Shown piece after piece: positions 1 through 6,030 of a stretch of DNA of 6,072 nucleotides. The stretch covers positions 1-6,072 of the forward strand of contig JABHXS010000156.1 of assembly GCA_018657165.1 (NCBI GenBank). Direction: 5' to 3'. A program made the position numbers and the translations under genes. Under the pieces are notes generated by a model. That model had not been told where the DNA came from, ran no database searches, and worked only from the letters and a program-made list of their open reading frames with translations. Numbering within the stretch: position 1 is the stretch's first letter; the number at the start of each line of letters is the position of its first letter. This DNA is from Nitrosomonadales bacterium (lineage in GTDB: Bacteria > Pseudomonadota > Gammaproteobacteria > Burkholderiales > Methylophilaceae).

Positions 1-666
1 AAAAATATGTTTGATGCAGTAGCAATTAAATTTTCCGATGGTCCTTTGGCAAAATCAGGTGGCTTAATGGGATGGAAAGTGGCTGATGATCTTCCAGATA
101 TATTTTTAGAACCCATAAAATCAATGAAAATTGGAGAAGTAAGTACACCAATAAATGGAGACAGTGGTTTTCATTTATTAAAATTGAATGATATGAAAGA
201 ATTTGAAATGGAAAGCGTAGTTGTTAAGCAATCAAAAGTTAAACAAATTTTACTCAAGAAAAATCAGATTGTATCTGAGAATGAAATACAAAAAAAATTA
301 GAGCATATTAGAAATTTAATTATCGAAGGTATGAGTTTTTCTGAGGCTGCTGAAAAGTACTCAGAAGATGGTTCTGCTGCTAATAAAGGAGATTTAGGTT
401 GGCTTAACCCAGGCGCTACCATTCCTGAGTTTGAAAAAATAATGGATGAATTAGATTTAAATGAAATTAGCCAACCTATTAAAACTGCACTTGGGTGGCA
501 TCTAATCCAAGTAACAGATAGAAGGGAAAAAGATTTATCAACAGAATCTTTAAGACAAAGAGTGAGAGAGATACTTCTAAAACAAAAAACTGATATAAGG
601 TTCAATGATTGGGTTAAAACCTTGAGGGAAGGGGCTCATGTAGAAATCTGGCTTTATGAAAACTAA
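1..666 (+). CDS. surA: SurA, periplasmic peptidyl-prolyl isomerase/chaperone (C-terminal part, 5' truncated by window edge)
   Basis: The frame is open from base 1, so the ATG at 7 is an internal Met and the true start lies upstream. About 221 residues remain of a family usually near 430-450. Two parvulin-type PPIase domains are visible. The first is incomplete and runs to about residue 66, with 'SGGLMGW' and 'GFHLLKLND'. The second covers about 75-175, with 'VKQILLK', 'GDLGWLNPG', 'IPEFEKIM' and 'GWHLIQV'. A final helix/strand segment ends in 'AHVEIWLYEN', matching the SurA C-terminal strand that packs on the N-terminal core. The family works in the periplasm, carrying unfolded outer-membrane proteins such as LptD to the Bam complex. 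The signal peptide and core chaperone domain are outside the window. The gene overlaps pdxA by 11 bp, and in related genomes lptD usually lies just upstream. Identity is secure from the tandem parvulins plus the pdxA-rsmA context. Confidence 0.95.
   Translation, partial: KNMFDAVAIKFSDGPLAKSGGLMGWKVADDLPDIFLEPIKSMKIGEVSTPINGDSGFHLLKLNDMKEFEMESVVVKQSKVKQILLKKNQIVSENEIQKKLEHIRNLIIEGMSFSEAAEKYSEDGSAANKGDLGWLNPGATIPEFEKIMDELDLNEISQPIKTALGWHLIQVTDRREKDLSTESLRQRVREILLKQKTDIRFNDWVKTLREGAHVEIWLYEN
624..643 (+). other. Purine-rich SD-like run followed by an ATG-TAG start-stop pair before pdxA
   Basis: A GAGGGAAGGGG run (624-634) lies inside the end of surA. The first ATG after it (638-640) is followed at once by TAG (641-643), in the same frame as the pdxA ATG 12 nt further on. 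The run is placed well for the 638 ATG (9 nt from GAGGG) but is 21 nt from the pdxA ATG. This could be a minimal one-codon frame that holds or recycles ribosomes before pdxA. It could equally be chance, since the run also encodes conserved SurA residues. The sequence is certain; a regulatory role is only an inference. Confidence 0.25.
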
Positions 667-1645
667 TGACAAATTACCTAACCTTGTTATAACATCTGGT
701 GATCCAGCAGGAATCGGCTTAGATCTCTGCGTAATGCTAGCATTTAAAAAATTTCCAGCTAGTATTACAATTATTGGTAATAAAAATGCCATACTTTCAA
801 GAGCAAAACAACATAAAAGGAATCTTATTTTTACAGAAAAAATACGTTCTCACCCAGGGAATGGAGAGCTTAAAATAATGCATTTAGATTATAAAAATCC
901 AGTCATTTGTGGGAAGTTAGATAAAAATAATTCATTGCAACAGCTAAAAGGGTTAAAAAAATCAATTGCATTATGTTTAGCTAATAAATTTGATGCCTTA
1001 ATTACCCTACCCATTCATAAAAAAATTCTAACAACAGAAAATAGTAAGTTTACTGGTCATACGGAGTACATTGCTAATGCATGCAATGCTAAAGGGAATG
1101 AGGTGATGTTATTGGCTAGCAATCAATTAAATGTAGCGCTCGCTACAACGCATATCGCACTAAAGGATATTCCAAGGCAGATAACAAAAAAAAGGTTGTG
1201 TCATACAATCAACACCCTTCATGATGAACTTAAAAATAAATTTAATATTAGTCAGCCTAAAATTACTGTTACTGGACTAAATCCGCATAGCGGTGAGGAC
1301 GGGGAGTTTGGCGATGAAGAAATAAGAATAATAAAGCCTGCTGTTGATAAAATGAAAGGGTTGGGTATTTCTATTAAAGGTCCAATCCCAGCAGATACTG
1401 CATTCACGCCAAAATTAATAAGTAAAACTGACTGCTTTCTTGCCATGTATCATGATCAAGGATTATCAGCCTTTAAGGCGCTTACATTTGGTAAAGGCGT
1501 TAATGTAACCCTTGGATTGCCAATTATAAGAACGTCAGTGGATCATGGAACAGGCCTAGATATTGCTGGATCTACTAAAATTGACCCAAGTAGCTTGTTC
1601 GAATCAATTAAATTAGCAATCAATTTAGTAAACAACCAACATTGA
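656..1645 (+). CDS. pdxA: 4-hydroxythreonine-4-phosphate dehydrogenase PdxA
   Basis: This 329-residue protein has the full length of the family (E. coli also 329). PdxA oxidises 4-phosphooxy-L-threonine with NAD+; the product decarboxylates to 3-amino-2-oxopropyl phosphate, which PdxJ uses to make pyridoxine 5'-phosphate in the DXP-dependent vitamin B6 pathway. It is a cytosolic, metal-dependent homodimer. The N-terminal 'SGDPAGIG' (14-21), 'FTGHTEY' (132-138), 'ATTH' (His166), 'GLNPHSGE' (His211), 'AMYHDQGL' (His266) and 'RTSVDHGTG' (292-300) are all present. The three metal-ligand histidines fall at the same numbers as in the E. coli enzyme, so it should be active. The ATG at 656 lies inside the end of surA and gives a normal N-terminus. 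No Shine-Dalgarno sits at the usual distance; a purine-rich run lies 21 nt upstream instead. The last 4 bp overlap the rsmA start, so translation of surA, pdxA and rsmA is probably coupled. Confidence 0.98.
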   Translation: MKTNDKLPNLVITSGDPAGIGLDLCVMLAFKKFPASITIIGNKNAILSRAKQHKRNLIFTEKIRSHPGNGELKIMHLDYKNPVICGKLDKNNSLQQLKGLKKSIALCLANKFDALITLPIHKKILTTENSKFTGHTEYIANACNAKGNEVMLLASNQLNVALATTHIALKDIPRQITKKRLCHTINTLHDELKNKFNISQPKITVTGLNPHSGEDGEFGDEEIRIIKPAVDKMKGLGISIKGPIPADTAFTPKLISKTDCFLAMYHDQGLSAFKALTFGKGVNVTLGLPIIRTSVDHGTGLDIAGSTKIDPSSLFESIKLAINLVNNQH

Positions 1646-2424
1646 AAGCAAAAAAAAAATTTGGACAAAATTTTTTAATTGATAGCCACTATGTCGCTAA
1701 AATTATTAAGGAAATTAATCCAAAAGAATCTGACAATATACTCGAAATTGGACCAGGTTTAGGGGCAATAACTAACCCAATATTAAAAAAAGTTAGACAC
1801 ATCTCAGTTGTTGAAATTGATCCTGATATGGTAAAAATTTTAAATAGCAAAATTAACCCTGAAAAAATAACAATATTTTCTGAAAATATATTAAATATAG
1901 ACGATTATTTCTTTACAAAATTTAATAAAATTGTTGGAAATTTACCCTACTATATTGCCACTGAGATCATATTAAAAATTACAAAAACATATAATTCAAC
2001 TGCTGAGCTTTATTTTATGGTTCAAAAGGAAGTGGCTGAAAGAATAACAGCTAAACCATCAAACAAATCTTATGGAAGGCTGTCAGTCATCCTTCAATAT
2101 TATTTTGATGCTGATCTTTTATTTGAATTACCACCAACGGCATTTTCACCGCAACCAAAAGTCACTTCAGCATTTATTCGATTAGCCAGAAAAAAAAGAA
2201 GTGTCCATAAAATCATAAATGAAGATAACTTTGAGCTGGTCATTAAAACAGCTTTTTCAAAAAAAAGAAAAACAATTAAAAATAATTTTAAAAATATTTT
2301 GTTTGATCAAGATTTTCTAAACCTTAAGATAGCGCCAAATGATAGAGCTGAAACACTACCAATAGAGCAATTCATAAATATAGAAAATTATGTTACACAA
2401 AATAAAATAAATTTTTATTGCTGA
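1642..2424 (+). CDS. rsmA: 16S rRNA (adenine1518-N6/adenine1519-N6)-dimethyltransferase RsmA (KsgA)
   Basis: RsmA uses S-adenosylmethionine to dimethylate two adjacent adenines in the 3' terminal helix of 16S rRNA, a late check on 30S assembly. The 260-residue protein is slightly shorter than typical (about 265-275). It opens with the family signature 'KKKFGQNFL' (4-12). SAM motif I is 'EIGPGLGAIT' (35-44), the acidic ribose-binding site is 'VVEID' (56-60), and the catalytic motif is 'NLPYY' (100-104). 'VQKEVAERI' (127-135), 'YGRLSVILQYY' (144-154) and 'FSPQPKV' (168-174) follow, then a Lys-rich C-terminal helical domain. The start is a TTG whose TGA overlap (TTGA) is shared with the pdxA stop; no in-frame ATG or GTG lies just upstream, and the signature needs this start. 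No Shine-Dalgarno is visible, so coupling to pdxA is likely. A run of ten A's follows codon 2. The apaG-apaH pair that follows rsmA in enterobacteria is absent. Confidence 0.97.
   Translation: MKAKKKFGQNFLIDSHYVAKIIKEINPKESDNILEIGPGLGAITNPILKKVRHISVVEIDPDMVKILNSKINPEKITIFSENILNIDDYFFTKFNKIVGNLPYYIATEIILKITKTYNSTAELYFMVQKEVAERITAKPSNKSYGRLSVILQYYFDADLLFELPPTAFSPQPKVTSAFIRLARKKRSVHKIINEDNFELVIKTAFSKKRKTIKNNFKNILFDQDFLNLKIAPNDRAETLPIEQFINIENYVTQNKINFYC
1650..1659 (+). repeat. A10 homopolymer at codons 3-6 of rsmA
   Basis: Ten consecutive A's span the last base of codon 3 and the Lys-Lys-Lys codons 4-6 of rsmA. Runs of eight A's also occur at 290-297 (surA), 1186-1193 (pdxA), and 2190-2197 and 2259-2266 (rsmA), so this is the longest of a general AT-rich pattern. 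A run of this length at the 5' end of a gene can allow polymerase slippage, producing frameshifted transcripts or indels. Here the frame is intact. Confidence 0.9.
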
Positions 2425-2430
2425 TATAAT
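2408..2430 (+). promoter_or_regulatory. Predicted extended -10 promoter for adk (TGATATAAT)
   Basis: A perfect TATAAT (2425-2430) follows directly after the rsmA stop codon, and the TGA (2422-2424) supplies the TGn extension, giving TGATATAAT. The region where a -35 box would lie (about 2401-2408) is A/T-rich without a good TTGACA match; this is expected of extended -10 sigma-70 promoters. Transcription would start near 2436-2438, leaving a leader of roughly 18 nt that still contains the adk ribosome-binding site. It would drive adk and probably leuS-lptE-holA separately from the surA operon. The match is seen directly; activity is inferred. Confidence 0.6.
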
Positions 2431-2444
2431 TCAACTGTTTTTTT

Positions 2445-2449
2445 AGGAG
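2445..2449 (+). promoter_or_regulatory. Shine-Dalgarno AGGAG for adk
   Basis: AGGAG lies 5 nt before the adk ATG and confirms that start. It is the only strong, well-placed Shine-Dalgarno in the window; the other genes start in overlaps or 1-3 bp gaps with no clear site. This fits adk being the first gene of its own transcript, while downstream genes depend on coupling or reinitiation. Confidence 0.85.
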
Positions 2450-2454
2450 TAAAA

Positions 2455-3108
2455 ATGAAAATAATACTAATTGGTGCCCCAGGAGCTGGGAAAGGAACAC
2501 AAGCCGCATTCTTAACAAAAGAATTTGGAATTCCCCAAATATCTACTGGCGATATGCTTAGAGCAGCAGTAGGAGAAAAAACTGAACTAGGACTTAAAGC
2601 TAAAGATTTTATGAATCAAGGCAAGCTTGTCCCTGATAACTTAATAATAGATTTAGTAAAACTAAGAATTAATAAAAGCGACTGTAAAAATGGGTTTCTC
2701 CTAGATGGCTTTCCTAGAACAATCCCTCAAGCACAAGCAATGATAGATGCAAAAATATTTATTGATTACGTAATTGAAGTCTCTGTTCCAGACAATGAAA
2801 TTATTAAGAGGCTTACGGGCAGAAGAACTCACCCTGCTTCGGGAAGGATTTATCATATTACATTTAACCCACCTAAGAAAGATGGGGTTGATGATGTAAC
2901 AGGCGAGTCACTCATCATCCGTGACGACGATAAAGAAAGCACTATAATTAAAAGACTCAAAACTTACCATGAACAAACGGAACCGCTTGTTAAGTTTTAT
3001 TCAGATCTGTCAAATCAAAATACGATAAATGAACTCATCTTTATCTCAATTGACGGCCTAGATAATCCAGATAATATAAATGCAAAGATTGTAAAAAAAT
3101 TAAAATAA
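2455..3108 (+). CDS. adk: Adenylate kinase (long form, non-zinc lid)
   Basis: Adenylate kinase catalyses AMP + ATP = 2 ADP in the cytosol and sets the adenylate energy charge; it is essential. The protein has 217 residues, the normal long-form size. The P-loop is 'GAPGAGKGT' (7-15). The AMP-binding region has 'STGDMLR' (30-36) and 'DGFPRT' (84-89, Arg88). The lid spans about 122-159, with Arg123, Arg156 and Arg167 at the E. coli positions. The lid has no zinc cysteines; instead it keeps the polar set His126, Ser129, Asp146 and Thr149 of Gram-negative enzymes. All catalytic arginines and Lys13 are present. The ATG is fixed by an AGGAG site, and an extended -10 promoter lies just upstream. leuS follows after 3 bp, so the two are probably co-transcribed. 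Finding adk between rsmA and leuS is not the E. coli arrangement. Confidence 0.99.
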   Translation: MKIILIGAPGAGKGTQAAFLTKEFGIPQISTGDMLRAAVGEKTELGLKAKDFMNQGKLVPDNLIIDLVKLRINKSDCKNGFLLDGFPRTIPQAQAMIDAKIFIDYVIEVSVPDNEIIKRLTGRRTHPASGRIYHITFNPPKKDGVDDVTGESLIIRDDDKESTIIKRLKTYHEQTEPLVKFYSDLSNQNTINELIFISIDGLDNPDNINAKIVKKLK

Positions 3109-3111
3109 ATT

Positions 3112-5550
3112 ATGCAAGAAGAATACCCATTTAAAAAAATAGAATCTAATATTCAAAGTTATTGGGATACAAATCGATCTTTCTCATCGGCAGAAGACTC
3201 AAATAAAACAAAGTATTATGTGCTTTCAATGTTTCCCTATCCAAGCGGAAAGCTACATATGGGTCATGTAAGAAACTATGCAATTGGTGACGTTATTTCA
3301 AGATTTAAGATAATGAATGGGTTTAATGTTATGCAGCCTATGGGGTGGGATGCTTTCGGACTACCTGCTGAAAATGCAGCGATTCAAAATAAAACTGAAC
3401 CAGCAAAATGGACATACCAAAATATTGAGCATATGCGAGAACAGCTCAAAGAGCTTGGGCTGGCGATTGATTGGCAAAGAGAAATTGCTACTTGCTCAGT
3501 TGAATACTATAAGTGGGAGCAGTGGCTTTTCTTAAAGCTCTTTGAGCAAGACATGATTTATAAAAAAACATCAACGGTCAATTGGGACCCTGTTGATCAA
3601 ACAGTTTTAGCTAATGAGCAAGTGATTGATGGGAGAGGTTGGAGATCAGGTGCACTGATTGAAAGAAAAGAAATTCCACAATATTTTATGCGTATTACAA
3701 AATATGCTGACGACCTTCTTGACGGCCTTAATAAATTGGATGACTGGCCAGAACAGGTTAAGACAATGCAAAAAAACTGGATTGGCAGAAGTGAGGGCTG
3801 TGAAATTGAATTCGAACTTGCCCCGAAAAGTAATTCAACAATTAGAAAAATTAAAGTCTACACAACAAGGCCTGATACCTTAATGGGGGCAACATTCTTA
3901 GCAATTTGCCCAGAACATAAATTAAGTCGAGAAATTAATGATACATCCATCCAATCATTTATTAAAAATCTCAGTAATAGCGTATCAGAAGCAGATATAG
4001 CCACAGCAGAAAAGATTGGAATCTTTACTGGCTTATATGTATTGCACCCTATATCCAGGGAAAAAATACCCATTTGGATTGCAAACTACGTGTTAGCAGG
4101 ATACGGAGAAGGAGCAATCATGGCTGTTCCAGCACATGATGAGAGAGACTATGAATTTGCAAAGAAATACAAACTGCCCATCAAGCAGGTAATTAAAAAT
4201 GATATAGGAGTTGATGAATTTGCATTCACAGGCGAAGGTACATTAATTAATTCAGATGAATTTAACGAAATGGAAAGCTCTAGTGCTCAAAAAGTTATAA
4301 CTGAAAAAATTGAATCCTTACACAAAGGAAGAGGAAAGGTTCAGTACCGCCTAAGAGACTGGGGTATTTCAAGACAGCGTTACTGGGGCTGTCCTATTCC
4401 AATGGTTCATTGTCAAACTTGTGGGGATGTCCCAGTTAATGAAAAAGACCTTCCAATAGAATTGCCTGAAAATATTAAAATTGATGGCCATGGGTCGCCT
4501 TTAAAGAAAATGGTGGATTTCATAGAGTGCAAGTGCCCGAATTGTGGGGGCAAAGCAAAAAGAGAAACCGACACACTAGATACTTTTTTTGAATCCTCAT
4601 GGTATTTTGCGAGATATGCTAGCTTTAATCAAAATAATGCAATGCTTGATGAACGAGCCAAACACTGGCTACCGGTAGATTATTATATCGGAGGCATTGA
4701 GCATGCAATCTTACACCTATTATATGCACGTTTTTTTAATCGTATTTTATATGATATGAATCTAGTTAATAATCCTGAGCCATTTAAAAAACTATTAACG
4801 CAAGGCATGGTATTGAAAAACGGTACCAAAATGTCAAAATCCAAAGGTAACACAGTGGACCCTAATGAGTTAATTAAAAAATATGGTGCCGATACTGCCA
4901 GACTTTTTATCATGTTTGCTGCCCCAGCTGAACAAAGCCTTGAGTGGTCAGATAAGGGTATTGAAGGTTCTCATCGATTTCTAAAAAAACTTTGGTCATT
5001 AACTTTCATTCACCAAAATAATAGCGAAGATGAAGGCAGCATAAGTGAAAAGGAAATTAACAACTTACGCTTCAAGCTTCACTCTACAATAAAAAAAGTA
5101 ACGGATGACTTAGATAGGCGCAATAGTTTTAATACAGCTATATCTTCAATTATGGAGCTTATCAATGCCTACACAAAATCTAATAATCTTAGGGCATTGT
5201 CCTATAAATTGAGACAGGAAATGTTTGAGAATGTCATATTAATGTTAAATCCTTTTGTACCACATATCTCTAAAGCTTTATGGGAAAATCTGAGACCAGA
5301 TAGCCCAATCGAGAATGCTCAATGGCCCCACGCCGATGAAAATGCTTTAATCAAAGATGAAATTTCAATTGTGCTTCAAGTGAACGGAAAGTTGAGAGCA
5401 AGTATGCTAATATCAACTCAGGACACTGAGGAAGAAATAAAAGCCAAAGCTCTTTTGCAAGAAAATATAAAGAAATATACAAATAATAATAAAATAATAA
5501 AAATGATATATGTTAAAAATAAATTAGTGAGTATCGTAATCAAGAATTAG
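3112..5550 (+). CDS. leuS: Leucyl-tRNA synthetase LeuRS (bacterial type, no insertion before KMSKS)
   Basis: LeuRS is a cytosolic class I synthetase that joins leucine to tRNA-Leu and hydrolyses mischarged products. The HIGH motif is 'HMGH' (49-52) inside 'YPSGKLHMGHVRNYAIGD', and KMSKS is at 573-577. The CP1 editing domain lies between about 225 and 417, with the Thr-rich 'TTRPDTLMGAT' (251-261) and 'HDERD' (342-346), so editing should work. A likely zinc-binding insertion has C434/C437 (HCQTCG) and C475/C478 (CPNCGG). 'DTFFESSWYFARY' (490-502) and 'YIGGIEHAILHLLYARFF' complete the catalytic core. The anticodon-binding helical domain and the C-terminal tRNA-binding domain ('VLQVNGKLRA', 754-763) close the protein. 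At 812 residues it is shorter than E. coli LeuRS (860), because only about five residues separate 'QGMVL' from KMSKS where E. coli has an insertion of about 50. No Shine-Dalgarno is seen. Confidence 0.99.
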   Translation: MQEEYPFKKIESNIQSYWDTNRSFSSAEDSNKTKYYVLSMFPYPSGKLHMGHVRNYAIGDVISRFKIMNGFNVMQPMGWDAFGLPAENAAIQNKTEPAKWTYQNIEHMREQLKELGLAIDWQREIATCSVEYYKWEQWLFLKLFEQDMIYKKTSTVNWDPVDQTVLANEQVIDGRGWRSGALIERKEIPQYFMRITKYADDLLDGLNKLDDWPEQVKTMQKNWIGRSEGCEIEFELAPKSNSTIRKIKVYTTRPDTLMGATFLAICPEHKLSREINDTSIQSFIKNLSNSVSEADIATAEKIGIFTGLYVLHPISREKIPIWIANYVLAGYGEGAIMAVPAHDERDYEFAKKYKLPIKQVIKNDIGVDEFAFTGEGTLINSDEFNEMESSSAQKVITEKIESLHKGRGKVQYRLRDWGISRQRYWGCPIPMVHCQTCGDVPVNEKDLPIELPENIKIDGHGSPLKKMVDFIECKCPNCGGKAKRETDTLDTFFESSWYFARYASFNQNNAMLDERAKHWLPVDYYIGGIEHAILHLLYARFFNRILYDMNLVNNPEPFKKLLTQGMVLKNGTKMSKSKGNTVDPNELIKKYGADTARLFIMFAAPAEQSLEWSDKGIEGSHRFLKKLWSLTFIHQNNSEDEGSISEKEINNLRFKLHSTIKKVTDDLDRRNSFNTAISSIMELINAYTKSNNLRALSYKLRQEMFENVILMLNPFVPHISKALWENLRPDSPIENAQWPHADENALIKDEISIVLQVNGKLRASMLISTQDTEEEIKAKALLQENIKKYTNNNKIIKMIYVKNKLVSIVIKN

Positions 5551-5552
5551 CT

Positions 5553-5612
5553 ATGGAAATTACCCTCAAAAAATTAACTATTGTAGGGCTTATGCTGATT
5601 ATAAGTGCTTGT
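5553..5612 (+). other. Lipoprotein signal peptide of LptE with Cys20 lipobox
   Basis: Residues 1-19 form a type II signal peptide: Lys6-Lys7, then the hydrophobic 'LTIVGLMLII', then 'SA' before Cys20. Cleavage by LspA before Cys20 and lipidation are predicted. Position +2 is Gly, not Asp, which favours Lol-dependent sorting to the outer membrane. Confidence 0.88.
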
Positions 5613-6029
5613 GGCTTTCAGTTAAGAGGTAATATTGAAGCAAATTTTGGTTCAATTTCAATTTCAGGGGGAACTGATAGCTTTAACAAAACTCTTCAAA
5701 GGAAATTTAGGCAGGCTGGAATTTCTATTAAAAGTGCTTCCAAAGCAGAAAAAATTGTCCAAATCATAAAAAATAATTACACAAAAACAATCTTAACTTT
5801 GACAGGCACTGGAGCGGTAAGTGAATATCAACTAGATTATGAGGTTACGTATAGATTCAAAAACAAAAATAGTCAATGGAATGAACCCCTAACAATTGAG
5901 GCCTCGAGATCTTATACTTATGATGATGCAAACATTTTAGCTAAAGATGAGGAGGAAAAAAGGCTAGCATCTGGCATGGAAGACCAATTAATTAAAACAA
6001 TGACCACACAGATTTCGCTTTCAAAATAA
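5553..6029 (+). CDS. lptE: LPS-assembly lipoprotein LptE (RlpB)
   Basis: LptE is an outer-membrane lipoprotein that sits inside the LptD barrel, binds LPS, and helps LptD fold and insert LPS into the outer leaflet. The 158-residue precursor starts with a short Lys-containing N-region and a hydrophobic segment (about 8-18). The lipobox 'ISAC' has its lipidated Cys at residue 20, followed at once by 'GFQLRG', the recognised start of mature LptE. Mature length would be about 139 residues, somewhat shorter than E. coli (precursor 193). The rest is moderately conserved β-rich sequence, including 'LTGTGAVSEYQLDYEVTY' (93-110), and ends in a helical 'EEEKRLASGMEDQLIKTM'. The leuS-lptE-holA position supports the call. 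It starts 2 bp after the leuS stop, so coupling is likely. The partner LptD is not in the window, but its chaperone SurA is. Confidence 0.92.
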   Translation: MEITLKKLTIVGLMLIISACGFQLRGNIEANFGSISISGGTDSFNKTLQRKFRQAGISIKSASKAEKIVQIIKNNYTKTILTLTGTGAVSEYQLDYEVTYRFKNKNSQWNEPLTIEASRSYTYDDANILAKDEEEKRLASGMEDQLIKTMTTQISLSK

Positions 6030-6030
6030 A

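Noticed and set aside
264..605. Reverse-strand open frame of 113 codons inside surA
   Set aside because: It lies fully opposite the conserved second parvulin domain, has no recognisable motif, and is best explained as a shadow of the surA frame.
7..666. ATG at 7 as the true start of a short parvulin protein
   Set aside because: The frame is open upstream to base 1, and the sequence after the ATG begins in the middle of the first parvulin domain, so this is a truncated surA.
2425..2454. Rho-independent terminator between rsmA and adk
   Set aside because: A run of seven T's (2438-2444) is present, but there is no GC-rich stem before it; the T-run lies between the predicted promoter and the SD site.
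3317..3883. Additional + strand frames inside leuS (3317-3535 and 3659-3883)
   Set aside because: They overlap the strongly conserved LeuRS frame, have no start context, and resemble no protein family.
4683..4913. Reverse-strand frame opposite the KMSKS region of leuS
   Set aside because: It is antisense to the most conserved part of leuS, without a ribosome-binding site or a plausible product.
5799..5828. TTGACA at 5799-5804 inside lptE as a possible promoter for holA
   Set aside because: The -35 match is perfect, but at 17-18 bp spacing only TGAATA or GAATAT is found, a poor -10, so no promoter is called.
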